DNA from: Chloroflexota bacterium
Lineage (GTDB): Bacteria; Chloroflexota; Ktedonobacteria; Ktedonobacterales; JADMIN01
Length of the DNA: 35,482 nucleotides
Assembly: GCA_021814145.1 (NCBI GenBank)
Contig: JAKAIY010000020.1
Span: forward strand, 1-35,482
Direction: 5' to 3'
This document shows, piece by piece, positions 1 through 7,863 of the stretch. The translations under genes and the position numbers were made by a program. The notes under the pieces were generated by a model, which saw only the letters and a list, made by a program, of their open reading frames with translations, was not told where the DNA came from and ran no database searches. Position 1 is the stretch's first letter. Each line of letters opens with the position of its first letter.

Positions 1-2
1 CG

Positions 3-827
3 GGAGAGGTCGCCAGCCAGATCGCCGTCGAAACCATCCGTAGCGAGCTCGCCCCCCTCCTCGACCCGAACGCGCCACAGCCCACGGTCAAGCTCACCAA
101 GGGGCGCGGACGCAAGCGCGTGAAGAGCGACAAGACGGAATCCGCGCGCGTTGAATCCGCCGCTATCGAGACGGAAGCCGAAGCCGCCACGGAGACCCCC
201 GCAACGAGCGAAGAGGCCGTAAGCGAAGAGGCTCCGAGCGAGAGGGCTGAGGCCGCTGAGACACGGCAGCTCTTCGAGACTATCGCTCTGGAGCACTACG
301 CCGGCAAGCTCACCGAAGCGATCAAGCACGGCAACACCGCCATTGTGGACTATGGCGACACCCATCGCGAAGCGCGCGGCCTTGGCGCCACCCTCACCGC
401 CATGCTTGTCGTTGAAGGCCTGGCCTTCATCGCCAACGTCGGCGACAGCCGCACCTATCTGCTGCGTGATGGCAAGATCGAGCGGATCACCCGCGACCAC
501 TCGCTCGTCGAGCGACTGGTCGAGATGGAGCAGATTACGCCCGATGAAGTCTACGAGCACCCCAACCGGAACCTCATCTATCGCTCACTCGGCGCCGGAC
601 ACGCGGAGGTGGACGTGGATATCTTCATCGAGCGCCTCCAGCCCGGTGATGTCCTGCTGCTCTGCTGCGACGGCCTGTGGGAGATGGTGCGCGACCCTGA
701 GCTGCTGCGCATCATCACCGAAGCCGAAGACCTTGAGCAGGCCTGCGAGCGCCTGATCGCGACCGCCAACGAAAATGGCGGCGAGGACAACATCACCGCC
801 CTCCTCGTGCGCTGCGTGGAGGCCTAG
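3..827 (+). CDS. PP2C-family Ser/Thr protein phosphatase, 5' end outside window
   Basis: The frame is open from the left edge, so the gene begins upstream; 274 residues are visible. The first residues (GEVASQIAVETI) match the stretch just after the PP2C metal motif DGxGGHxxG, which must lie outside. Later PP2C motifs are all present: GLGATLTAML, ANVGDSRTYL, a DHSLVE block, LLLCCDGLWE with a metal-binding Asp, and a final GGEDNIT with another. Between the two halves sits an acidic Glu/Ala/Thr-rich low-complexity stretch (about codons 40-85) absent from ordinary PP2Cs. A GTG at 120 is an apparent start but would cut the fold in two, so it is rejected. It should remove phosphate from Ser/Thr in a Mn/Mg-dependent way. 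The kinase gene follows after 11 nt, so the two are probably co-transcribed and act as an antagonistic pair in the cytosol. Confidence 0.93.
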   Translation, partial: GEVASQIAVETIRSELAPLLDPNAPQPTVKLTKGRGRKRVKSDKTESARVESAAIETEAEAATETPATSEEAVSEEAPSERAEAAETRQLFETIALEHYAGKLTEAIKHGNTAIVDYGDTHREARGLGATLTAMLVVEGLAFIANVGDSRTYLLRDGKIERITRDHSLVERLVEMEQITPDEVYEHPNRNLIYRSLGAGHAEVDVDIFIERLQPGDVLLLCCDGLWEMVRDPELLRIITEAEDLEQACERLIATANENGGEDNITALLVRCVEA

Positions 828-838
828 GAGCGCGGCGT

Positions 839-2665
839 ATGAGCCTTGCCGTGGGCGACACCCTCGCTGGCCGCTACCTCCTGATCCGCCCGCTCGGCGA
901 GGGCGGCATGGGTGGTGTCTACCTTGTCGAGGACTTGCGCGACGGCGGGCGCTGGGCGCTGAAAGAAGTGCTCGACGACGCCTCGCTGCCGGAGGATGAG
1001 CGCCAGTGGGCGCGCAACCACTTTAACCAGGAAATCGCGCTCATGCGCAAGCTCTCCGCGTACACCGGCGGCGCGCGCATCCCCGCCTATCATGACGATT
1101 TCATCATCGGCTCCAACCATTACCTGGTCATGGAGTACATCTCTGGCGAAACTCTGGAGACCCGCATCGAAGCCACCAAAGGGCCTCTGCCGGAGCGCGA
1201 CATACTCCGCTGGATGAGCGCCGTCCTCCAGACGCTCGAAGCCCTGCACCGCCGCATGCCTCCGGTCATCGTGCGCGATCTCAAGCCCGGCAATATCATC
1301 CTGACCCCAGATGGCTCCGCCCGTGTGATTGATTTCGGCATCGCCCGCACCTACAAGCCAGGCATGGCCACCAATACCGAAAACCTTGGCACGCTGGCCT
1401 ACGCCTCGCCAGAGCACCACGGCCATGGCCAGACCGACGCGCGCTCCGACATCTATAGCCTCGGCGCTACCATGTATCACGCCCTTACCGGGCGTGAGCC
1501 GCAGCCGCTCGAAGCGCCCATGCCCGGCGCGCTCATCCGTCTCAACCCGGCGCTGACGCCACGCACGGAAGCGCTCATCGTCCGCGCCATGAATCTCAGC
1601 CCCGCGATGCGGTTCCAGAGCGCCGGGGAGATGCGCGCCGAAGTGGAGGCCGCGCTCGCCGCGCAGCCCGCGCCAGCCCCGCCACACTACGCGCCCGTCC
1701 CCCGCCCCGCGTCTCGCGTCACCCATGCCGTGCCGGCCGTCACCGCTCCCACCCCGCGCGTCTGCCCGCGCTGCGGCTTCGCCAACCGGCCAGCCGCCCG
1801 CTTCTGCGCCCACGATGGCGCGCCGCTGATCCCTGGAGCCGTCGCGCCGGCAGCGACGAAACCCGCGCTGCCGGCCCGCCCGCGCCAGGCCGCTTCAGCG
1901 ACGAATCCCGTCACCAGTGATGGCGCCACCCACGCCCGCCGCGCCACTGAAGCCTTCGCCCAGGGACGCTACCAGCAGACCATCGTCCACGGGCGCCAGG
2001 CCATCGAGCGCGGCCACACCACAACTGACTTGCTCGTAACGCTCGCCCGCGCCTACGACCAGGTAAACCGCCCGCTCGAGGCCGCCAGCGCCTGGGAGCG
2101 CGCCGCCCAGATTCGCCCAGACGCCGCCACGCTGCTGGGCGCCGCCGCCGCATGGCGCGCCGCCGGCCGGCTGGCGGAGGCGCAGGTGGCGCTGACACGC
2201 GCCCGCCAGAGCGCGCCAAACGACCCGGAGATCAGTTACCAGCTTGGCGTTGTCAATATGGCGCTGGGACAGTTTGCCCAGGCGGAAGGTGACCTGCGCG
2301 AGGCGCTGGCGCTGGAGCCGCGCGCCCCGCGCGTCCTGACCGCGTTGGGCCGTCTCGCCATCCAGCGTGGCGCGCCCGACGCGGCGGTGGAGCTGTTGCG
2401 GCAGGCCATCGCCGCTGACGCCTCCTACGGCGAAGCGCATGCCGAGCTGGGGCGCGCCCTGCTCGCGCGGCGCGCGCTTCCCGAAGCCATCCGCGAACTG
2501 GAGCTGGCGCGCCAGCTCGGCGTACAAAGCGCGGAGGCGTCGCTTGCGCTGGGCATGGCGTACCATGCCACAGGCCGCCGCCAGCAGGCGCGCGAGGCGC
2601 TGCGTCAGGCGCTGGCGCTCAACCCCGGGGACGCCGAGGCCCAGCGTCTCCTTCGGGCGCTCTGA
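839..2665 (+). CDS. Ser/Thr protein kinase with zinc ribbon and C-terminal TPRs
   Basis: 608 residues. The kinase domain covers about residues 10-275: glycine loop GEGGMGGVY (20-28), ATP lysine K42 in ALKEV, catalytic loop VRDLKPGN with D147, and DFG with D165. The usual HRD histidine is Val, but the catalytic Asp remains. An Ala/Pro-rich linker leads to a small zinc-ribbon-like knuckle at 309-327 (C309, C312, C323); its expected fourth ligand is absent (CAHDG instead of CxxCG), so H325 or D326 would have to substitute. From about 365 to the end lie alanine-rich helical TPR repeats, probably six or seven. No membrane segment is visible, so the protein looks cytosolic, unlike PASTA-type kinases. 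The ATG at 839 follows a TAGGAG ribosome-binding site that overlaps the stop of the upstream phosphatase. TPRs probably recruit partners or substrates. Confidence 0.95.
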   Translation: MSLAVGDTLAGRYLLIRPLGEGGMGGVYLVEDLRDGGRWALKEVLDDASLPEDERQWARNHFNQEIALMRKLSAYTGGARIPAYHDDFIIGSNHYLVMEYISGETLETRIEATKGPLPERDILRWMSAVLQTLEALHRRMPPVIVRDLKPGNIILTPDGSARVIDFGIARTYKPGMATNTENLGTLAYASPEHHGHGQTDARSDIYSLGATMYHALTGREPQPLEAPMPGALIRLNPALTPRTEALIVRAMNLSPAMRFQSAGEMRAEVEAALAAQPAPAPPHYAPVPRPASRVTHAVPAVTAPTPRVCPRCGFANRPAARFCAHDGAPLIPGAVAPAATKPALPARPRQAASATNPVTSDGATHARRATEAFAQGRYQQTIVHGRQAIERGHTTTDLLVTLARAYDQVNRPLEAASAWERAAQIRPDAATLLGAAAAWRAAGRLAEAQVALTRARQSAPNDPEISYQLGVVNMALGQFAQAEGDLREALALEPRAPRVLTALGRLAIQRGAPDAAVELLRQAIAADASYGEAHAELGRALLARRALPEAIRELELARQLGVQSAEASLALGMAYHATGRRQQAREALRQALALNPGDAEAQRLLRAL

Positions 2666-2667
2666 CA

Positions 2668-2686
2668 GTTCCCCCAAGGGGGGACA
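2668..2686 (+). terminator. short C/G hairpin after kinase gene
   Basis: Immediately after the kinase stop, a run of five C and a run of six G are separated by two A, which can fold into a short GC stem with a tight loop. There is no T-tract. It may weaken read-through or only protect the 3' end; the next phosphatase gene starts 134 nt after the kinase stop on the same strand. Confidence 0.3.
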
Positions 2687-2799
2687 ACCACTGGAGCCTG
2701 TGATACGCTACTGAACGCTGCGTCATGTCCCTGCGCTGACCCCAGTCACGCGGGATCATGGTCGGGGCGCCTGTGAATTGCTGTGATGAGGAGGGTGGA

Positions 2800-4377
2800 A
2801 TGCGCTGTAACCGGTGCGGCGCCGAGTTGAGAGAACACGCGCGCTTTTGCAATCGTTGCGGATTGCCCATCGCGAGCCAGCCAGCGGCCGCCACAGGTCA
2901 GCTCTCTCTGGGTATGACGCCACCCGAAGCCCGCCTGCGCCGCCCCTCACGCCCATTACGCCATCCGGGTGATCCCGCCTATGGCGCGCCCGCGCCCATC
3001 TCGCGTCCCATCCAGCGCGAGACCACCGTCTTGAATGGCGGCGACCCGCTCGATCTCATGCCATCTGACCGCGACGTCCTCAGCGAGACGCCCACGGAAG
3101 AAACACCAACTGCGCAGGGAGAAATCTCCGAACTGCCCACCGCCGAGTATGCCGCCACCCCCAACAGCGTGACACTCGCGCCCGGCGCGCTGCTGGGACA
3201 GACGCCCTGGCCGCTGCCCATTGGCGTCACGCTGCTCGACCGCTTTCAGATCGTCGCCGTTGTCGAAGCGCAACCCGACGCCGCCGACGCCGTTAACACC
3301 TACCGCGTTGTGGATCTGATGGGGTACGCCCGCTGCTGGTCCTGTCAGACAGAGCACGGCTCGTCCGCCGCTGGTGAGCGCTTCTGCCCTACCTGCGGCG
3401 CCGACATGCTGGGACACGAATACCTGATGACCGAGCGGCGCGACGCGGCTACTGGCGATGACACGCCGCCTCCGCTCGCCATGCCCGCTGAAGCTGGCGC
3501 TAGCGCCGTGGACAGCTTCACCTTGCAGGACCGTTCCTACGTCATCGTCACAATCGAGCCAGAGACGCCGCTGTTTCCGTTCGGCCCGCACATCAGCGCC
3601 GCCGGCATGTCGCACGTGGGCCTGACACGCGCGGGTGACGCCAACGAGGACAGTTTCGCTACGCTCACCGTCAACCTCGCCCATGACTCCCGCCAGCAGC
3701 CCCTGGCCCTCGCCATCGTCGCCGACGGTCTGGGCGGCCATGCCAACGGGCAGGAGGCAAGCCGGCTAGCCACGCGCAGCTTCATCGAGCGCCTCACCAG
3801 GGACCTGACCCTGAATTTCATCCTGCCGACAGGCGGCTCACTCCCGCCGGAGGAGGCGGTTGAGCCAGCCCTGCGCGATGCCGTCACCGCCGCCAACGCC
3901 GTCATCTACGAAGCCAATACGCAGGGCGCGGCTGATATGGGCTCAACGCTGGTCGCCGCCATCATCGCCGGAGATCAGGCCTGGATCGCCAACGTTGGCG
4001 ACAGTCGCGCCTACGTCCTCGACGAGGCGGGTCTGCGCCGCGTCACTAGCGACCACTCGCTCGTCGAGCAACTGATTGTCAGCGGCATGATTACGCCAGA
4101 AGAACGCTACACGCATATCCAGCGCAACCGCATCTTCCGCAGTCTGGGTGGTGAGCCAACCGTTGAGGCGGATATCTACAGGCAAAAGCTCACACCTGGC
4201 ATGCGCCTGCTGCTCTGCTGCGACGGCTTGTGGGAGATGGTGCGCGACCCTGAAATGGAACATATTCTGCGTGAGACACCCGATACACGGGCGGCGTGCG
4301 AGGCGCTAATCGCTGCGGCCAACGCTCACGGCGGCGAGGACAATATCACCGCTATCGTGCTGCGCGCCGACGCCTGA
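2800..4377 (+). CDS. PP2C phosphatase with two zinc ribbons
   Basis: 525 residues from the ATG at 2800, chosen because GAGGAGGG precedes it by a normal spacing; an in-frame ATG at 2758 lacks such a site. The N-terminus is a complete zinc ribbon (C3, C6, C17, C20). After a Pro-rich linker, residues about 150-180 (LLDRFQIVAVVE, then YRVVDL) look like the start of a kinase N-lobe without its catalytic parts, followed by a second zinc ribbon (C179, C182, C196, C199). The PP2C domain fills about 268-525: GDANEDS, VADGLGGHANG with D309, ANVGDSRAYV, LLLCCDGLWE with D475, and GGEDNIT with D514. All metal-binding acids are therefore present and activity is expected. It lies between the kinase and the VWA gene, and is likely the phosphatase arm of the same cytosolic pathway. 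Confidence 0.95.
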   Translation: MRCNRCGAELREHARFCNRCGLPIASQPAAATGQLSLGMTPPEARLRRPSRPLRHPGDPAYGAPAPISRPIQRETTVLNGGDPLDLMPSDRDVLSETPTEETPTAQGEISELPTAEYAATPNSVTLAPGALLGQTPWPLPIGVTLLDRFQIVAVVEAQPDAADAVNTYRVVDLMGYARCWSCQTEHGSSAAGERFCPTCGADMLGHEYLMTERRDAATGDDTPPPLAMPAEAGASAVDSFTLQDRSYVIVTIEPETPLFPFGPHISAAGMSHVGLTRAGDANEDSFATLTVNLAHDSRQQPLALAIVADGLGGHANGQEASRLATRSFIERLTRDLTLNFILPTGGSLPPEEAVEPALRDAVTAANAVIYEANTQGAADMGSTLVAAIIAGDQAWIANVGDSRAYVLDEAGLRRVTSDHSLVEQLIVSGMITPEERYTHIQRNRIFRSLGGEPTVEADIYRQKLTPGMRLLLCCDGLWEMVRDPEMEHILRETPDTRAACEALIAAANAHGGEDNITAIVLRADA

Positions 4378-4512
4378 GGGCGCCAGCTTCCGGCGAGACG
4401 CAACTTCCCCGCGCTACCTGCGTACACTGGCATGGATACGCGCGCTTCCACATGTCCAGCGGCACTGCGCGGGGACGCGCGCGACGGGGTGGTGAAAGGA
4501 GCGAACAGGCAC

Positions 4513-5742
4513 ATGGCGGGTGAAGTGACATTGACATGCCAGGTTGGCCGTCCGCGCGTACAGATCACAGGCGGCAGCCAGCTCGCATACGTACTGATTG
4601 AGGCGCGCGTCGCCGGAGCGGCCGCCGGAGTCCAGATCCCTCAGCGGCTACCCTTGAATCTGGCCCTGGTGCTCGACCATTCCGGATCAATGCGCGGCCC
4701 CAAGCTCCAGGGCGTCAAAGACGCCGTCAAGCTCGTGCTCGACCACATGGCGCCCACCGACATCGTTTCGATCATTGTCTTTGATGACAACGTGCGTGTC
4801 GTGGCCCCCGCCCAGCCCGTACGCGACAAGGAGCTGCTCAAAGCCGCCGTGGATGGCATTCGCGATGGCGGCGGCACCGCGATGTCGCTGGGGATGAACA
4901 TCGGCATGACCGAGCTGCGCAAGAACGCCTCTCCGCAGACCGTCAACCGCATGATCCTGCTGACCGACGGCGCGACCTACGGTGACGCCGACCGCTGCCG
5001 CCGCATCGCGGACGACGCGGGCGCCTCTGGCATCGGCATCTATCCGCTGGGCATTGGCGCTGACTGGGAGGAAGACCTGCTCGATAACATCGGCCAGCGC
5101 AGCAGCGGCATGCCCGCTGAGTTCATCCAGCGCCCCGAGAACGCGCTGAGCATTTTCCAGCAGCAGCTCCAGAGCGCCGAAGCGGTGGCCGTGCGCAGCG
5201 CACAGCTTACCGTGCGCCTCCCCAACGGCGTCTCGCCCAAGCGCGCCGTGCGTGTCCTGCCGCTCATCGCCGGCCTGGATTCGAGCGTGTTGAGCGAGCA
5301 TGCGTTCACGATTCCCCTGGGTGATCTGGAGCGCGATACCCCGCAAGGTGTGCTCGTTGAGGTGATGGTCGAGAATAAGCCCGCGGGCGTTTTCCGTATC
5401 GCGCAGGCGGAGCTTTCCTATGAGCTGGCCGATGGCAGCCGCGAAACGGCGCGCGCCGACGCCACCGTCACCTTCGTCACCGAGCAGGTCCCGACCAGTG
5501 AGGCCAACGCCCTGGTGATGAATTACGCCGAGAAGGCCAACGCCCATCGCCTTGTTACCAGGGTGCTCGACGAATACAAGACAAGTGGCAAGGTCACGAT
5601 CAAGCTCAGCCCAAGCGTCACTCGCGTGCTCGATCCCGAGACGCAGCGCCTGCTCGATCAGCTTCAGGCGGGCGGCGACCTCTCACCGGAACAGGTCAAA
5701 ACCATCGGCTCGAAGACGCGCAAGCTGACCCAGCAATTCTAG
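4513..5742 (+). CDS. von Willebrand factor A domain protein (TerY-like)
   Basis: 409 residues. A longer reading from 4432 has no ribosome-binding site, while the ATG at 4513 follows AAAGGAG. The VWA domain covers about residues 45-225, with a full MIDAS signature: D55-H-S57-G-S59, a downstream Thr in GGTAMSLG, and LLTDGATYGD. The later part (about 235-350) is a beta-rich segment of the kind that follows VWA in Chloroflexota and cyanobacterial proteins, and the C-terminus is helical. No signal peptide or membrane segment is seen. VWA proteins bind partners through a divalent metal. Genes for VWA, PP2C and kinase together recall the TerY-P triads described for tellurium-resistance-type stress systems; that link is inference from neighbourhood, not from a specific TerY motif. 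Confidence 0.9.
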   Translation: MAGEVTLTCQVGRPRVQITGGSQLAYVLIEARVAGAAAGVQIPQRLPLNLALVLDHSGSMRGPKLQGVKDAVKLVLDHMAPTDIVSIIVFDDNVRVVAPAQPVRDKELLKAAVDGIRDGGGTAMSLGMNIGMTELRKNASPQTVNRMILLTDGATYGDADRCRRIADDAGASGIGIYPLGIGADWEEDLLDNIGQRSSGMPAEFIQRPENALSIFQQQLQSAEAVAVRSAQLTVRLPNGVSPKRAVRVLPLIAGLDSSVLSEHAFTIPLGDLERDTPQGVLVEVMVENKPAGVFRIAQAELSYELADGSRETARADATVTFVTEQVPTSEANALVMNYAEKANAHRLVTRVLDEYKTSGKVTIKLSPSVTRVLDPETQRLLDQLQAGGDLSPEQVKTIGSKTRKLTQQF

Positions 5743-5744
5743 TG

Positions 5745-5785
5745 TCACACCATACGCGAAGCGGAGGCGTTTGCGCTGGGTGTGA
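5745..5785 (+). terminator. inverted repeat after VWA gene
   Basis: TCACACC (5745-5751) pairs with GGTGTGA (5779-5785), and the interior contains further GCG-rich pairing. It starts 2 nt after the VWA stop. There is no T-tract, so this is a possible Rho-assisted terminator or 3' stabiliser before the FHA gene. Confidence 0.35.
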
Positions 5786-5915
5786 TATGCTGGCGGCGCG
5801 GTGTAGCGAGCGTGCGAGCCAGCGGCGCGCCGGGGGAAACCATCGCGGCGACATTCGCGCCCCTGGCCAATCGCGGCGCGTGCGACGACTTTTAATGATA
5901 AAAAGGAGCGTCCCG

Positions 5916-6398
5916 ATGTCTGTCACCTGTTCACAGGGGCACGAGAACCCTGACGGCTCGATGTATTGCGATCAGTGCGGCGAGGAACTCTCCGCCACCG
6001 CGGGTCCCAGTGTCGCGCCGGCTTACCCGGACGCCAGCGCGGCCCCAGCGGCCCCGGCGGCGCCCGTAGCGGTGGGCGCTCCGCGTCTGGTGCTCAAAGA
6101 GGATGGCGCCGAGTTCTCGCTTGAGGGCAAGAGCGAATTCCTCATCGGGCGCGAGGACCCCGTCAGCAATATCTACCCGGACATTGACCTGACCCCGCAC
6201 AGGGGCGAGGACTACGGCGTCTCGCGCATGCACGCCAAGATCTACGCCCAGGGTGGCCAGTACCTCTTGGAAGACCTGAACAGCACCAACTCAACCTACA
6301 TCAACCGCCAGAAACTCGCCGCAAAGACGCCCACAGCCATCAAGGACGGAGACGAGATCCGCTTCGGCAAGGTTGAGGCTACCTTCCGCGCCGTCTGA
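5916..6398 (+). CDS. zinc-ribbon FHA-domain protein
   Basis: 160 residues from the ATG at 5916, preceded by AAAAGGAG; the longer frame from 5742 has no ribosome-binding site and reads as non-coding. The N-terminus is a zinc ribbon (C5, H9, C18, C21). After an Ala/Pro linker (about 34-50) comes a single FHA domain of about 100 residues with the phosphothreonine-binding signature: G78-R79 in LIGRED, S103-R-M-H106, and NSTNSTYIN. FHA domains bind phospho-Thr peptides, so this is the likely reader of the kinase two genes upstream. The extended loop between GRED and SRMH (NIYPDIDLTPHRGEDYG) is usual in bacterial two-piece FHA proteins of this kind. The gene ends the cluster, followed by a strong hairpin. 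Confidence 0.93.
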   Translation: MSVTCSQGHENPDGSMYCDQCGEELSATAGPSVAPAYPDASAAPAAPAAPVAVGAPRLVLKEDGAEFSLEGKSEFLIGREDPVSNIYPDIDLTPHRGEDYGVSRMHAKIYAQGGQYLLEDLNSTNSTYINRQKLAAKTPTAIKDGDEIRFGKVEATFRAV

Positions 6399-6426
6399 GC
6401 GCACGGCCCTTACGCGCCTTCTCACG

Positions 6427-6462
6427 GGAGGCCATCACGTCTGATTGGATGTGATGGCCTCC
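6427..6462 (+). terminator. 12-bp perfect hairpin after FHA gene
   Basis: GGAGGCCATCAC (6427-6438) pairs perfectly with GTGATGGCCTCC (6451-6462) over a 12-nt loop, 28 nt after the FHA stop. No T-tract follows. It most likely ends the signalling cluster transcript. Confidence 0.6.
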
Positions 6463-6730
6463 TCGCGCGCATCCTGGGGCGATGATCTCATGGGATCGCG
6501 CTGAATTTTCAGCGGCTTTTCCGCCAACATGTGAGAAACGGCGCCTTGTGCGACGTAGTGTAGGTACACCGTTCCGCACGTCCGGGAGCGGGTAGCTCTT
6601 TGTGTCCTCTGCGCCGGACGCCGCCTCCACCAATGCGCAGATCAGCGCTGGGCAGGCGCGCGACGTTGCGGCTGCGCGCTGAGGCGCTTTCGTCGCTCTG
6701 TATAACTCGTATCCACATCGAGGGGGTATC
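6463..6730 (+). promoter_or_regulatory. non-coding leader of the ABC importer genes
   Basis: With the hairpin before it, the gene-free stretch 6399-6730 is 332 nt. It contains a small dyad GTGTAGGTACAC (6558-6569) that could be a repressor site, and a possible -10 box TATAAC (6701-6706) with no good -35. The start codon at 6731 has GAGGGGG just upstream. No small gene or RNA is recognised. Confidence 0.35.
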
Positions 6731-7699
6731 ATGGACTCGCGACAGTCTCCCAGCCTCATTACCCGCGCCCGAAAGATCTTGCGGGGCGGCATAGGCGTCG
6801 CTCTGGCGTCAACCGTCGCCCTGCTGACACTCGCCGGCTGTGGCGCGACGGGTGGCGGCACATCCTCGACGACCGGCAGTAATTGCCCGTCTTCGTCCGC
6901 ACAGGCAAGCTGGAATCTGGTTACACCGGGCAAGCTTACCATCATCACCAACGCGCCCTATGCCCCGGCGGAATACCCCGACCCCAAAAACCCCACCAAG
7001 ATCATCGGCTATGACATGGACATCGCCGCCGCGATCGCCAAGCAGATGTGCCTGACGCTGGTAATCAACAACACCGAGGACTTCTCCTCGATCATCCCCA
7101 GCATTTCGGGTCCGGCGCTGGGCAATCAACTCTATGACATGTCCATCTCCTCCTTCACTATCAACCCCCAGCGCGAGCAGAAGGTGGATATGATCCCCTA
7201 CTTCCAGGCCGGTCAGTCGCTGCTGCTCCCGCCCAACAGCACATCGGGCATCACCGCTGACATCTCAACCTGGTGTGGCAAGAGCATCGCGGTCCAGGAC
7301 GGCACGGTTGAGCTACAGCAAATCCAGGACATCAACGGTGGCAACAACGGCACCGGCGAGCAGCCGGTCTGCAAGAGCAACCCGATCAAGATCCAGCACT
7401 TCGCCGATCAGGCGATCGTCGTCTTGCAGGTCGTGAACGGCAGCGCTGACGCCTCTTTCCAGGACTCGCCCGTGTCCGGCTACTACGCGAAGCTGAATAG
7501 CGGCAAGGTCGTTCTGGGCCCGGTGCCGAACGACCCGAACGCGGCCGTGGCGCCTGAGGGCATTGTCGTCCGCAAGGACAATCCGGCCTTCGAGACAGCG
7601 GTCAAGAACGCGCTGGCCACGATCCGCGCTAATGGCACGTACATGTCTATCCTGACCAACTGGGGCCAGCAGAGCAGCGCCTATCCACCGCTCAGCTAA
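6731..7699 (+). CDS. polar amino-acid ABC transporter substrate-binding lipoprotein
   Basis: 322 residues. The N-terminus is a lipoprotein signal: basic residues, a hydrophobic run, then the lipobox LAGC with C37 as the lipidated residue, followed by a Gly/Ser/Thr linker. The mature part has the family 3 solute-binding pattern: LTIITNAPYAPAEY at the start of lobe 1, then IIGYDMDIAAAIAKQM, later DISTWCGKSIAVQDGT and a C-terminal NPAFETAVKNALATI-x-NGTY segment. It should sit on the outer face of the membrane and hand a polar amino acid to the permease encoded next. The exact substrate cannot be read from the sequence. The expected ratio of binding protein to permease fits the two hairpins placed right after this gene. 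Confidence 0.93.
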   Translation: MDSRQSPSLITRARKILRGGIGVALASTVALLTLAGCGATGGGTSSTTGSNCPSSSAQASWNLVTPGKLTIITNAPYAPAEYPDPKNPTKIIGYDMDIAAAIAKQMCLTLVINNTEDFSSIIPSISGPALGNQLYDMSISSFTINPQREQKVDMIPYFQAGQSLLLPPNSTSGITADISTWCGKSIAVQDGTVELQQIQDINGGNNGTGEQPVCKSNPIKIQHFADQAIVVLQVVNGSADASFQDSPVSGYYAKLNSGKVVLGPVPNDPNAAVAPEGIVVRKDNPAFETAVKNALATIRANGTYMSILTNWGQQSSAYPPLS

Positions 7700-7717
7700 C
7701 CCAGTCAGCGTGATACA

Positions 7718-7748
7718 CTCCAGCCAGCGCTTTCTCTACTGGCTGGAG
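7718..7748 (+). terminator. hairpin 1 between binding protein and permease genes
   Basis: CTCCAGCCAG (7718-7727) pairs perfectly with CTGGCTGGAG (7739-7748), loop 11 nt, 18 nt after the binding-protein stop. No T-tract. Its position suggests 3' protection or partial termination that keeps the binding protein more abundant than the membrane components. Confidence 0.5.
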
Positions 7749-7753
7749 CGTCC

Positions 7754-7782
7754 GGCCCGGCGAGAGCTCATCTTGCCGGGCC
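7754..7782 (+). terminator. hairpin 2 between binding protein and permease genes
   Basis: GGCCCGGC (7754-7761) pairs perfectly with GCCGGGCC (7775-7782), loop 13 nt. It follows hairpin 1 by 5 nt, so the two form a tandem pair. Confidence 0.45.
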
Positions 7783-7863
7783 ATGCTATCAGCGGATCGC
7801 CACGGATCGCTTGCATGCGGGTCACACGATCACGCATGCGTGGAATGATGAGCGGGGCATGCC

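Noticed and set aside
824..1813. A 329-residue open frame opposite the kinase gene
   Set aside because: It mirrors the kinase coding strand, has no recognised family and no ribosome-binding site; long antisense frames are common at this GC content.
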